DNA from: Cyclospora cayetanensis
Taxonomy: Eukaryota; Apicomplexa; Conoidasida; Eucoccidiorida; Eimeriidae
Direction of reading: 5' to 3'
Assembly (NCBI RefSeq): GCF_002999335.1
Contig: NW_020312270.1
Location: forward strand, 1-64,000
DNA length: 64,000 bases
Position 1 is the first letter of the stretch. Each line of letters starts with the position of its first letter. Shown here one piece after another: positions 11,931 through 24,080 of this stretch. A program made the position numbers and the translations under genes. Under the pieces are notes generated by a model that had not been told where the DNA came from, made no database searches, and worked only from the letters and a program-made list of their open reading frames with translations.

Positions 11931-12819
11931 GACCCTTGACACCCGGCAATTCGACAATAAAGTGCATAGTCAGGTCAGTCTAAATCCTCTCCAGAACCTG
12001 GAGGGCTTTGCAAGAATTTGGGTAAGTGACGATTTCCTTGCTTTAGTTGCTGAGAATCCGAATAATCTATTTCTACTTCACTTGTCTGAGCCCTCCAGAA
12101 CAATTAGGGTTTCACCCGTGCAATGTGCGTCCCACCATGAGCCAAAAGAACGTAACCACTCGCTTTTCGCAAAACCACTAAAGAAGCCGGATGAATGGGT
12201 GCCGAAACCAATAAACACTTACTTTCGGTACACGCCCCTACTGATCAAAGCCAAGAGCGGTCGAGCTGCGCATTAGCGAATCGCGGGGGCACTGCGAGAG
12301 TGCATCGGCGACACGTTCTTTAGCTCGTTAATAAGTTTCGTTGTAAAGGCGCCTGGCAGGGAGGATCAAGCCAACGAACAACTCTTGGATTGTCAGAGGC
12401 CTAAATACTCTTTGTTAAGTACATTCAAGACTGATGATCAGCTTGTAAAGCAAAGTGACCCCCATGCAAATAATTTCCGCCTTTTCCACTCCCCACTATA
12501 GTGCGCTAAGCTGCTGTTTCCTCACTGGACACCGCTGCTGTTTTCCGGGAAGCGGCGAGATTGAAAAGTAATATTGTGGGGTCCCGGAAAACCTGTAGGC
12601 TGTTGGAAGGGACTAGCACCAACCGCTGCGTCGATGGTTTGCGCTGCTAGGAAGACGTGGATTTCTTAATCTAGCAGCGCAACTACTGGTGGAGCTACAA
12701 GGTGGCTGATAAGCGTCCTTGTTGCGACCTTGGCCTCCTATATCCAGGTCTTAGACGAAACCAAACACTTGCGCACCTTTTACGCAGCACTGCTTGTCCC
12801 TGAACAGCTGATCCACACC

Positions 12820-13420
12820 TAAGCACTATAGGGGTTCTTGACTCTTTCGGCTGAGTACCGAGACGTCGTCCATCTGTGCAGCGGTCTACCCGTTCTTGAT
12901 ACTCTCATCAAACCACGATTAACTTGGCGCTGCAGCTCCGCTGAGACATGAACAAGTTTAGCTGGCGTACAGATATACTTGATTGTGCAAGTGTGCAACA
13001 TCGTTTTGTGCCTGCTCCCAGGGTGAAATGAAGACTTGTGAATAAGAGCCTAGGAAAGTCACATGTCTTATAGGCTATCGACTCATGCAGCTTGTCTGAT
13101 ACTTCGTCAATATGAAGCACTAAGAAGTTACGCTTTGCACCAATCTTGTTGAGGGCCTTAAGGTGACGCACATATGCCAACGTCCGTCCTTTTTGAGCGC
13201 CAACATCCGGTTGTGCCCGATGGCGCTGGTCGATTCATGCACTTTGCCTTTTTTCAATCAGTTACAGACAATCCACTCAATACGTTTTCTATGCGCTACG
13301 GGCTTCGAAATGTTGCGAAATAGAGCTTAGGGCTGACCCTGGAATTAGCTCAAGACGGCGCGCTGGACGACCAGCCACCGGCCAGCCCGCTGGCAGCTCG
13401 TCGCTGTTGAGCACATCCGC
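12820..13420 (-). pseudogene. Reverse transcriptase fragment of the Ty3/gypsy element (copy A)
   Basis: The minus strand shows ELIPGSALSS, then a block including HLKALNKIGAKRN and LVLHIDEVSDKLHES, corresponding to the Ty3/gypsy RT core normally read as DYRALNKxTxKNxxPLPxIDELLDxL. Further on, MDDVSVLSR (about 12850-12880) aligns with the YxDD-I-L-V-Y-S active-site region. In-frame stops (for example TAG at 13290-13292 and TGA at 13277-13279 on the minus strand) and frame shifts show it is dead. Confidence 0.78.
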
Positions 13421-16400
13421 AACTTCCGCCTTGATGTTTTTCATTCTTGCTGTTGCTTTGTTAGACGCTCAATGCAATGTTCTACTAGCAAATATGTGAA
13501 AAGCTAGCAAGGAGATAATGCGTGCCCAGAACGGCCTCAGGCTACATGTAGACTCGGCCTCGCCTTGCTGAAGTACCAACTCTACCCCGCTGTCCATTGA
13601 GTAAATGAAAGTTGTTGAGGAAATCACAAGATGAATCTTCCTAGCACTTCCTGGCACGTTACCTTCGCAATGCGAAGCTGTGGTAGCATTTGCAGCGTCG
13701 GACACCCACTCTCTTTCTCAGACTGTATTATGGTGCAGGGGCCCAGCGCATAGGTTACGAATCATTTTAAAAGGACAAGATTTCAGTTCGAGATGCCAAT
13801 TAATCGGCATAGCTTTGTAATTCATTGCATTCTGCCTCCTGTCAGCTGAATTGAGTCTCAGGGCAGGGACTGCGCTAGCGGGTGAGCAAGCAGACTGCAC
13901 TTCTTTGTCTCCTTGGATAAAGGTCCCCCTTCACATCAGCTCCTAACCAAAGGTAATAGGATTGATCAATGTGAGGTTGCGTAAGCGCTGAAAGATCCCG
14001 TGGTGGGTCTCCAACTGCGGCTCTACCCCTTGCAGCCCCATTCACAGCTCTGCAGCCTGCGTGGACAACTTTCGGCTCCCGTGACACGCCTTCTCTGTTC
14101 GCCAAGCAGCCTGTTTCCGGTGTGGTGTCTCCCGTTGTTTAATTGCTTCGAAGTTTTGGATGTGCTTGCAGCTCCAGATTACAAGAGCCGTCTTCCTACA
14201 ATCGTAGCAGGTGCGCTGTTGGAGGCTGTCTGAATCTGCCTAGGAGTGCTGGTTTGCTCACTTAGTTTTGGTTCAACGTAGACTATAAGCTAGACCAGGT
14301 TGGCGCACCCCCTCACATCCGTCACTTCTAAGTCCGCATGTGGCTCCTGCTTTCCAGTTAAGGAAGCGGGAGCTGCTTTCATTTGCTCGTGAAGCCTCAA
14401 TTAGTCCATCATGCGAAAGCCTAAACGGCCAATGGTTTAATTGCTGAGTCGCTGCCCATCCTGCGACCATCTGAACTGACACTTCACTTTGAACCAAGAA
14501 TAGCCGCTGATGAAGTATTTTTAAGTCACGCCGTGTCTATTGCTCATCAAAGTTCAACATTTCGCGATGTACTCACCTACTGATAGATGTTCCTGTCTAA
14601 GTCTTCTCAACTCTTCCAAATCTTGCAAATGAGCTAAGCTTTGCATAAAGCGATAACTTGGGACATGTGAAAGGATTACACTGTGAAAAAGTCTGTGGGC
14701 AGATGACTCCCTCTGTACGAAAAAAGAACATCAATGTCCGTGGCCCCCATATACATGACCCTGGAAGCGCTTACTTGTCTTAATCTGCGGAGTGCAAAGC
14801 GAGGTACATCTCCAAACAGCTGATTGAAGTTTCAAGTTTGCACGCATCCTTACGGCCATCGTACTGTTCTGCTCTGCTGAACCTTATTAAAGCGTTTGTA
14901 AAGCTGTTTCATCTGGTGACAAGTCGTGCCTCTTAACCACCTATGAAGCCACATATTTCATATCAGTTTGCAAGCCCACCTCTGCCGCCCCAACAGGCAT
15001 TGCGCCACCGTCAACTTCCATTGCCATGGAGCTTTCGCTCCTAGACTGCTGCTTAATCGAAATAATTTTTTTAAATAGCTTGACCAAATCCAGAAAACGG
15101 CTGTGGTGACACCTGACATCCCAATTCTTCCACAGCTCGTGGATGAGCGCAGAGCAGCTCCGTGAAGCCATGCTGTGGTGTGGTAGCAGCTGTAACTCTC
15201 AAACTTACGTCTTTGTAGGGAAGTGCGTAGCTGCCAATGACGCGAAGTCATAGAGGCTACCGAGTAATTTTAAAAGGGCTTTCCGTTTCCCGCACTCAAC
15301 CCACTAGAGTTCTTAATATGATGCGAGACGCAGCTAAGATGTGGCATCATAATTTATTCCAAGACCCCTTCGTGTGAAATCAAGTCTTGGGAATGGAGCA
15401 GAACAGACATTCATTGATTTTCTCAAGCTTGTCACCTTGAATTCCCTTTATGATTTTGTAATAGCTTTTCTGAGCCAACGGAGAATCGCTCCTTTGGCTC
15501 AGTTTCTGCATCTGTCGCAGCCCTGTTCATAGGACAGCGAACTTAAGCGTCAAGCAGATTCAGCTGCAGTTTGATATCAATAAAATGAATTGAACAGCAC
15601 TTGCTGTACCTCTGATCATTCAGTGGTTTCTCTCTGATCTGCGTAGCTACTGGTATGAGTTCATTTGGACAGCGAGGGGCAGCGGGGTGATGACGCCAGA
15701 TAAGAAACTCAAAACTTCGTTAAGACTTTCGTGAGCCTTTACAACTGCTGGAGAAAACGTGTACAAAAGTTTGTGTGGAGGTAGGCTGACCTACAGTAGT
15801 ACAGAAGCGATGGTCCAGCTCCGAGAGGCACCGCACTACAAAGGGCCAGAAGGTGAAGAAAAACAAATGTATTGAAATTCGATAAACCAAATCACTAAAT
15901 GTGAACGAAGATGCTCGGTTAGAAATGGCAATTTTACCACGCCGCGTTGCGCGCGTTGTACTCGCTGAATATGCAGGCTTGCATTCTTCCCATATACCTG
16001 AACCGCCCTCATAGAAATCGAAAACTTCGACACTATGTTTATATGGACTAACGCTAAACATGTGGGGATTTATTTGTCGTGGTTGACAACATACTACTGT
16101 AGGCTTATGTTCAACGCGGGCCGCAGAGAACCCCGCTGGGCTTTTCAATGACAGGCCTCTGCAAACCCAAATATAATGGTATGGGAAGCAATTAGAATTA
16201 GAGTTATGGCACTGCAATGCCCCTTTCAATGTGGAATCAGGCTGGCATTGCTCGGCCTTTAGAATTTGGGTTTTGTCAAAGTGGAAACAGGTCACCGGCA
16301 AGTAGATATGCCCTTTTGTGCGAAAGCGCCACTATTAAATCTGTCAAAGGCAATTTTTTACTATCTATTAGTTTGAACTTAAGTATTTTAATCCCTTTCG

Positions 16401-16847
16401 GCATACTGGAGTCTTGGGCGCGCATGTAAGGTTACCGGCGCCTGACCGATAGGCGCCACCCCCCGTCACCTCCGGTCACCCTCCAACATCACAGCCCATG
16501 TAGGAGAACCAGGTTCCTCAGTTTTATAGAAATATATGTCTAGAAGAGAAACATATATATGAAACAACAGGTGAATTACACAGCTACGGGCTACTGGCCT
16601 TGTTTTGGGTTGTTTCAGTCTGGCCGATTATAGCGCTGGTTGGCACTGTTGACCTCATGAGCATTGGCATAGTTCATAGTATCACTTTCCACAGCCTAGT
16701 CGAGTTTGTTCGCCTACACCTATGAGCTCTTTATGCGCTTTTAAATGATTCAGTAGGCCTTTTCTTAGTGTCCCTTGTCTGCCGCAGTTGGTGTTTCATG
16801 GTGTCACTCAAGATGTATGGTGTTGCAGGTTTACGCACGATCGCAAG

Positions 16848-17735
16848 ATGGCACCCAAACACCTTATCACTGTGGCTCTTGCGGTCGCCCTGGCTGTTCA
16901 TGCGGACCCTGACACCCCTAAGTGCGAAAATGGAGCAGTGCACTTTGAGGGGCACGCGACCTTTGAGGATAACCAGAAACCCATGCAGCTTTCAAAGGAA
17001 GCTGTGCTGACCATCGATGTTGAGGAAGCCTCTTCCTCGTCAACCAAGGCCCCCGTGTACAGTCACAAGGTTTCCCTGGATAACTACTCCATTAACAGTG
17101 ACATTACGTACAACTTCTGCGCTGATCTGCAAGGACTGGAATCGAAGAAGGCTTCCCTCAAGGCCCATATCGTCGACCCAGCTGAGGGCAACAAGGTGGA
17201 ATACATTGGGGAGACAGTGGTTACCACTGGCAGCGACTCTTATGAGGCTGACCTCACTCTGGCGAAGGTTGAGCAGGGCCCAGCCGGCGAACCCTCTGTG
17301 GCTGACTGCAACTTTGGGCCGATGTCTGACGAGGTTACTGGCATTGCAGTGAAGGCCTTTGTGAAAATGACCTCCCCAAAGCCCCTACCCAAGCCTACCT
17401 ACCTAGCGGTGACTCTGCAAGAAATCAACCCCGAAACGGGAGAGCCTGAGGTCATTTCTCTATTTGCTGGAGACATTAGCACTATCTACGAGCCCGGTAA
17501 ACCCGTGCCCGCCTTCCTTTGCGCCAAGGTGCCAACCGCACCGGATTCTGCAAAATACACTTTGGATGCCACTGTGCACCTCGGCTGGGATGGCTTTGCC
17601 AAACTTGAAGATGAGGAGAGAACCCCCAGGAAGGGCGATCTCGTGGCCAAAAAAGGGACGACGCTTGAAATCACTCCAGAGAAGCATGATTACAGTGTCG
17701 ATATATCTGTAAAACCTTATGACCCGACGGCATAA
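16848..17735 (+). CDS. Secreted protein with two tandem Cys-pair domains, function unknown
   Basis: This single-exon gene encodes 295 residues. ATG at 16848 is chosen over the earlier in-frame ATG at 16788 because it starts a clean signal peptide (MAPKHLITVALAVALAVHA, cleavage near residue 19) and the upstream stretch is not signal-like. The mature protein has only four Cys (26, 91, 154, 225). These split into two halves with matching layout: C-x-x-G near the start, then an FCA or LCA motif 65-71 residues later, followed by a short beta-type stretch. There is no C-terminal hydrophobic tail, so no GPI anchor, and no other membrane segment. It could be a parasitophorous-vacuole, oocyst-wall or surface-associated protein, but I do not recognise the family. 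An AG acceptor upstream (about 16787) suggests a 5' UTR intron. Confidence 0.85.
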   Translation: MAPKHLITVALAVALAVHADPDTPKCENGAVHFEGHATFEDNQKPMQLSKEAVLTIDVEEASSSSTKAPVYSHKVSLDNYSINSDITYNFCADLQGLESKKASLKAHIVDPAEGNKVEYIGETVVTTGSDSYEADLTLAKVEQGPAGEPSVADCNFGPMSDEVTGIAVKAFVKMTSPKPLPKPTYLAVTLQEINPETGEPEVISLFAGDISTIYEPGKPVPAFLCAKVPTAPDSAKYTLDATVHLGWDGFAKLEDEERTPRKGDLVAKKGTTLEITPEKHDYSVDISVKPYDPTA

Positions 17736-18280
17736 ACAGATTCTGCCTAATATTGTCCAACGCGACCAAAGCCGGAAACGCTGGCTGCATCAAAGCCTTC
17801 AGGTCATCGTTTTTCTCATCGGCTCCGGCGCAGGGGCAAGGGCCTATTCGTGTAAGCAGTAAGAAGCTGCTGCCGAAGAAGGAAACAGGCAGAGATTTCA
17901 CGCTAGTGCCTAATGTCTCACCCTTTCCTCTCTCGGACGACCTCCGGCGGAGGGAAGGTGAACTTTGAATTATTCTCTTCAAACCCAAGCCAACAGCTTT
18001 TTCTAGCCCTAGTTTCACATGCTCCCTGGTACACTGAATATGGCCTCTCCCCGTCCCCCAACTTATGCTATTGTCAGCGCTTGTAAAGAATTTACTACCT
18101 GGCCAGTCTTCGGCAACACCTTGGGGAATCACGAACTGGCGATATCGCCGTAAGAGGCAATGTGCAAAAATGCACAAAATAAATTCCCGGGTGCGAGTTA
18201 AAACTGACGCTGATCGACAAGCACCCGTGGTTCATGCCCCATTCAGAACCCCTCTATGCGAACGATTCAGGGTAAGGGAG
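17736..18280. other. Convergent intergenic gap, nothing recognised
   Basis: This 545-base gap separates the 3' ends of the secreted-protein gene and UTP3, which converge. AATAAA occurs near 18178-18183. No conserved ORF is seen. Confidence 0.5.
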
Positions 18281-21200
18281 TTAGCGAAGAGTCCTCGACT
18301 TCTTCAAATTTGTTCGAATACCCGACGTTTCGCCTTCGTAGTTGCGGTCCTCCACAGCGCGCATTTCCGGGCGAATCGACTGAGAAAGAAGCACATTAAA
18401 TAGTTGACACGAAGGTCCGGATACTTTTGTTCTCAAGCTCCCTTCAGACACCCTGCCTCTACATTCAGATACCCAAAAGCTTCTTACCTTCAGTTTCTTC
18501 GACTTCTGCTGATACTTCATTCTGTTGTGTACCCTGGCATTCCCCTCAAACTTCTTTCGCTTTCTGATAAGACCTTTGTTCTTCTCGATCTCGCGAGTGA
18601 TGCCTACAGTAATGCCAATCAATGAGGCACTTGCATACGTGCACTTTGGCGCTTAAAATCTATATAAAAGCAGCGCTAATGGCGAAAATGTGAAGGGGTT
18701 CTTGTGGTTAATATAAGTAGGAATATCAATGCAGCTGGTCTGATCATGTTCGCCCGTGTTCCTGATTCTGCTGTCTTACTAGCACAATATGTATATATTT
18801 GCGTATCGGTCTGAACCCTGTACCCATACATATCTGCATAAAAGAAGGGATAATACGAACTACCTGTGATCCCGCAAACCTCCCTGCTCACCTCTCTGAC
18901 CCGACACTTCCTCCTCGATCTGTGGGAGGAATTGCATGGCCTTTTCCTGCATTCGTTTCTTCTTCAGTTCCTTCTTTCTTCTGGCTTCGCCCGCGAGGGC
19001 CTCGAACTCCTCGTCCGGTTCAACATCGTTACTGGGCAAAGGAGCCCTGTGTCTACGGAGAAGCAAAAAGGACGGTAAAGGATGAAGCGATTGATTATGT
19101 GTAGATGTATATTGAGGGCTGGAAACATGAAAATTTACTCAACTCCCTAAATCATCCCAGCTGTGCGCTGGCCAATGCTACAAAACGGATACTGCTGCAC
19201 TCGATCTACTGAACTTGGCGCTAGGGCCGCCAGAGTGTTGAGGCGGCCACTGCTACAACAGGAGTGGCATTACGCACCTGCCTGTGTCGTTTACACGCCG
19301 ACTAAGATGCTGAACATTCTGTTGCCTTGAAAGTACCAACTTCTCCGCGTTGGCTTTCCTAGTCTTCGCTGCCTCGTCTGCTGCCTGCTTGGCTGCATTG
19401 AGGTAATGGCCAAGAGCCCCCCGTGCTTTCGTCCGTTGTATCGGACCAGCAACAGATTCAAGCCCATCATCTTCTAGCGCAATCGACTCATCGGCGAAAA
19501 TTGCCAAATCCTCCAAAGTCGAGCCAACAGCAGCAGCAGCACGGCGTTCAAACAGGGCGCGTTGAGCCGCTTGTGCTGAGTGAGAAAGTCAGGAACAGCA
19601 GAGACGGCAGGCATGCAATGAGACGTCGTACCTGTTGCCGACCCTCGGCCGTATAAAACGTAAAACGCTTCTGCTCAGCATAGAGCATACAAGGACTCAT
19701 TGCGAATACCTTAACCCCTGCGCCAGTGGCCCTTCTGGTCTATACCGAGAAGTGTAGAGAACGATTTCACACGAAAAACAGACAATCAAACGGTGAACGG
19801 CCAAAAGTAATGCAAAGAGGACGCGTCTCGGCCTCAAAGCCATGTCCTGACCCTTTCGCTCTTTCTTGGAGAGAGAACGCCTCATCATTTCCAGCTCCTG
19901 ATCATCATCGTCGAATTTGCTCGCCCCAAGAAGACCAGCCTCCCGCACAGCCTGGCCGTGCGCCTTGGCGGCTAGCCACCGCTCGATTCCAATTTCCTCT
20001 GGTGCATCGCCAGCCACTGCCCGAACAGCGCGAACCAGCTCGCTCTTCTGCAGCCGAGCAGCAGCCCTCTGCAATTCTCGTGCAGCCTTATCCTTTGCGG
20101 AGACCTGAATAGAAGGGACGCACATAGCTTCACGGCCGACGACACTCTACAACCGAAACGCAAGGAGAGAATAAAGAATGCTGCTCCAAGCAACACCTAG
20201 GGGCCCCATGATACATGTATATGAATATATATACATATAAATATGTTCTTCTTAACGCCCTGTACCAGCATGGAGCATCAAACAAGCGTTGGACTTGCCT
20301 TATCCTGAGTGTACTCCATTGCCAGCATTTTGGGTGCTTTATAGGTTTGCACGTCCGTATGAGCTTCGCCGTCGCTGCCAGATTCCCCGTCCTCCGTCCC
20401 CTCCTTCTGGAAATCAGGCTCTTCCGCGTCTTCGTCAGACTCGCCAACAGCAGCGAAAGCTTCGGGTCTGGCACGAGGAGCTGCCGCAGAAGCCTTGGAC
20501 CCTGCGAGAAACACCAGAAAGTGAGTCAACGACGAACGGAGTTGAAGCACACGGAACATCCAGAAGGTCAACAATGACATTGTGCCAGCCACGGCTAGAC
20601 ACCGACGATATCCACTGGCGTTCATGAGCAAACCCAGCGAGGAGCACACCATAGGACCACGCGGCACTTCGGAGCAAGCTGTGGCTACACCTACAGAGCT
20701 AACACACGCCACTACCCCATAGAGCTGAAAAAAGAAAGCACACAACAGCAAACAGTGTGTCTATGCCTACCTTCTTCTCGGCCCATCAGAAGAAGCTGCT
20801 CCAGTTGGGGCTTGAGCGCCGCCTCCACGGGGCGGATCTTTTGTAGCAGCAATCGCGACTCAATAAGCCTCTCAACCACCGGGTGGCTGGCGATAGAGAC
20901 GCCATGCGCCTTTAAAACCACGTAATAGCTCAGGTAGCTCAGATATGAGAGCAGCAGCTGGTTCTTCGTGTCGAACAGAGAAACGCCCTGCGTCCACGCC
21001 GGTTTACCCAAGCGCATGCAAAAACACGTCTTGAACTAAAAACAGACACTTCATGCACAAATACACGTGCAGCACCACACACTGCCTCCGCAGTGGGACT
21101 CTTTCTGCACTACAGTTCCCGGCACGAAGGCAACCATAAACTACACAACACATGAAGATGGGTGTTTCCCCAAAGCCCGAACATCGGCCCTGCACACTTC

Positions 21201-22732
21201 TCTGGTTAAAAATTTCCTGCTCCGCGCAAGCGCCACAAGAGGCATCACTTTTTCGTTGACTTCCTTCAACGCCTCCCGCAGCTCTCGCAACAGCCCCTGC
21301 AGTTCGGGGTGTGCAGACGCAACAACTTTCTCCAGCTCCTCCTTGCTAAGCCCCACTACCGCTGCCTGTGCCTTTTGGTGCTGCTGGTCCGCGTACATTG
21401 AGAAACCGTCGAGGATGGCTCCGACTTCCTGTGCAGCCCACAGAAGACACCCGATGACACGCAGGCAAAAGCTACGCAACATCCACCACGTGAATTTATG
21501 CGCTGTATCTGAAGCGTGTATCGAGGCATGCTCCCTAGCATGCAAATCTCGCGCGTGGCCGTGCTTTTCTGCAGCACGTCCTATTACCGCCAAATTCGCC
21601 AGAATGACAGACTGGATCTGCCGCGCAGCAGTGCAGTTTCAAACGCTGCTGCTGCCTATAAGGAGGCAGTTTTGCTCCAAACCTTTTTTGCTACAGGGGT
21701 TAATCGTCCAAATGCAAGTTGCACGACTGCTGGCCCCGCATAAAGGCCTCCACCCACTGGTGCCACGTGCGCCTCCCTAATACAGCAAAAGGCTTCCATG
21801 GGCGCATTCTGCTCGGGGTGTCTGCTGCAGCAAGCGCAAGCCTTACCGCATCTAGTCGAGCCTGCCACAGAAACTCCTGCTCCGTCTTTTCATCGCCCGC
21901 TTTTTCTGATGCCTTGTCTGAGGCCAGTGACTTTCCTTGCATGTCCAGCAGCTTCCGCAGCCCCTCGAGTGCCCGCGGATCTGCACCAAAGTGCTCCTCC
22001 TGCATGCCCTCGACATCTTCCACCTCGTTCACCCTGACAGCCTCCGCCACTTGCAACTGTAGCTCTTCCTCGTCTTCACTGCTCTCGTCACTGCTACTAC
22101 CTCCGTAGAAGTCCTTCGCCCGGCGGCCCCATGCAGTGCGCGCCTCCCCGTCATCCGTAGATTCACCATCATCTGCATCAGAAAGCGGCTACACCTGAAA
22201 CTGCTCATGTGTGTTCAACCGATACGCGAAGCGTGTGTGTGCACGCATGCAACGTGCACAAGCATCGCCGAATCCATGCATCTGCAGTAGTACTGGTCTC
22301 TACCAGCGTCGCGGCTTGACTGCTCAGATTGGGGGTTATAGAAGGCGCAAACCATTCATCACCACAATGCAGAGGCGAAAGAGGAATGAGTTATGTACCT
22401 GAACCTGCTTCGGCCCCTTGCCCTTCATCTGATTCGTTATCTTCTGTCCCCTCCCCTGTGCCATCTCCACTGTCTTCTTCATCCGCAGCGTCTTCTGCGC
22501 CCTCCAGTCCCATCTGTCGCATCAGAAGCGCCTCATATTCACTAGATTCTTCGTCATCGCGGCCCCCAGTAAGAGGCAGGAAATCAGCGGATCCGTCGGA
22601 TAGCTCCCCATCCGGTATCGCCGATGACTCCAAGACTGACGACGCCGCACGCCTTTCGGCCTTAGTCGAGGTGCCAGAGGGTCTCGAAGGCTGAGCAGCC
22701 GTACGGCCGCTGCCCCGCTTTCCCTTGGCCAT
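18281..22732 (-). CDS. UTP3: UTP3/SAS10, small-subunit processome component
   Basis: UTP3/SAS10 is a nucleolar protein of the SSU processome, needed for 18S rRNA maturation. Ten exons join perfectly in frame: 22732-22399, 22172-21847, 21428-21198, 20987-20771, 20501-20299, 20104-19852, 19575-19278, 19052-18892, 18603-18488 and 18379-18281, giving 745 residues. The N-terminus is acidic and Ser/Asp/Glu-rich. Exons 3-4 (about residues 221-369) form a Sas10/Utp3/C1D domain, including DTKNQLLLSYLSYLSYYVVL and ESRLLLQKIRPVE. The YKAPKMLAMEY motif follows. The C-terminus (about 675-745) is the basic Sas10 domain with REIEKNKGLIRKRKK, NARVHNRMKY and YEGETSGIRTN. Intron 5 uses a GC donor (AAG|GCAAGT at 20298), the only non-GT donor seen in this gene. 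The ATG (MAKGKR) is the first after an upstream in-frame stretch with no family similarity. Confidence 0.93.
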
Positions 22733-23919
22733 TGAGGGATGGAAAGCGAAATCGGAAGCTCCGTGCCTGCAGCCCCTGGCGAAGATCGAAATGGGAAGAA
22801 ACAACACACGCAGTAGCCCTCGACTTGAGAAGCGCCGATTTTGCCCAAGAAGATACCTCAGATGCACACAGAAGGCCCACGGAAGTGGGATTCGCAATGC
22901 AATACGCAGCCACGGGAGGCGACAAGTGAGCCTTCAAGTTTCTTTTTCGCCACCGATCAAATGGCTGCTATGAGAACCAAGCAAGAAAAAGTCAAGAACA
23001 CAGCAGTTTTAGGGCGAAACGCGCATCCGAAATACAATTTGAAACAAGCACAGATATATCAAAAACCTTCCTTTTGGCCGAGGACTGCGGGGTTTGCGCA
23101 CCGTAGCCATCTACTGCCTGCCTCCCTCTGCCTTTTGTAGCTTCTTCAATGCCCTACTAGCACTTGCTTGCCTTTATGGATCAGGAAGGCAAGGAATAAC
23201 TACAGGGCCTGTCAGGTAAAGCCATGTACATGCATCCTCAAGGGGGCCCCGTGCAGCCCCGAACTCCCTGAGGCAGGCGTCAGCAGGGATGCGCAACCAG
23301 GTAGCTGCATGCTAGCACAGCTATAACAATATTTAATTTGAGCGTAAAATCGCTGGGTAGAGCTAAAGGTAGCCTTTCTACTCTTGCTTTGCCGCATGGT
23401 CGGTAGATGGTGCCGCTGTGGGGAGGCGCGGTACTCTTAGCTACTCCGATGGAAACAAAAGATCCCACAAACCTTCGCCCCACATAAAGATTATAGTTTT
23501 GTCAGGAATGCGTAGAGGCTGCAGTAACAGGAGATGCTGGGTGGTCTTTCGATTTCTTGGTCTTCAAAACGTACTGTTATTTCCTGGTTATATCATCAGA
23601 CGGTAATATGGAATATTTCGCTGACTTGCCACTTTAGCAGTAAATGCGTACCCTAGAGGCCGCTCGGGTGAGGGAATGCGCACAGCTTTATGCAAAGATG
23701 AGGGTTGCACATGACGTCAACGTGAAGCTAACAGACATTCTCTTATTGGAATGATGCAATACACGAATGCCTTTAGTGACGACGTATTCTGGATGCAGCG
23801 TGTAGCTGGCAGTGCTACAGTTTTGCACTTACTACTACACTACATATAATAAAGAACCAGTGAAGCATTAACCATATGATTTGGCTGTTCATATATCTTG
23901 TTTACTGCACAGGATGGCG

Positions 23920-24080
23920 CTACGTTGGTAGGGAAATTATCACTTGTGTGCATGTGCGCTTGATGCTTTGTGTATCCGGCTGCAAATACTCGGAGCTCTT
24001 GAGGGTGCCGCTACGCGCAGCCTAGCTGCCCTTTTACCCTCATATCGGAGGCGAGGGCACGGAGGGAAGGCGATCCTCTG
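23920..24080 (-). repeat. Dispersed LTR-like repeat, copy 2 (inverted)
   Basis: The plus strand shows GCTGCAAATACTCGGAGCTCTTGAG followed by a CCCTCATATCGGAGG-type block and GGAGGGAAGG. The same order of blocks is found at 24850-25030 and 41210-41400, and in reverse complement at 9950-10190 and 39790-40000. Identity is moderate, so these are old copies. Confidence 0.5.

Larger units (their letters stand above)
10930..14460 (-). mobile_element. Degenerate Ty3/gypsy retroelement, copy A
   Basis: The minus strand carries, in order, reverse transcriptase-like and integrase-like fragments broken by stops and frame changes. The order (RT before integrase) is that of Ty3/gypsy elements. A second copy lies at about 35690-39090. 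From about 12081 to 14460 the two copies run almost base-for-base (constant offset near 24630), while 10930-12080 is far more diverged from its counterpart. No flanking LTR pair could be assigned with confidence. Chromovirus-like elements have been described in Eimeria genomes; assignment to that clade here is inference. Confidence 0.75.
7822..16847. other. Gene-poor stretch: no convincing host gene
   Basis: No splice-consistent coding exons of a recognisable protein were found here. ORFs of up to 241 codons near 8020-8745 lie on both strands at once, are composition-driven and match nothing I recognise. The right half holds a degenerate retroelement (10930-14460) and the left part a dispersed LTR-like repeat (9780-10190), listed separately. 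From 14500 to 16700 I see only short scattered ORFs and AT-rich sequence. Confidence 0.6.

Noticed and set aside
12110..12290. Plus-strand ORF conserved in both retroelement copies (ends near 12276 and 36907)
   Set aside because: Conservation is explained by overall near-identity of the duplicated segment. It runs opposite the RT/integrase strand and has no known motif.
14941..15171. Possible Gag fragment on the minus strand upstream of retroelement copy A
   Set aside because: The position would suit a gag gene, but there is no zinc knuckle or other Gag motif, and the sequence is not shared with copy B.
19611..19660. Possible UTP3 exon reading KRFTFYTAEGRQQ
   Set aside because: Its reading frame does not fit the phases of the exons at 19852 and 19575, which join directly in frame.
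22250..22960. Overlapping plus-strand ORFs opposite UTP3 exon 1
   Set aside because: They are antisense shadows of the acidic Ser/Glu-rich coding exon.
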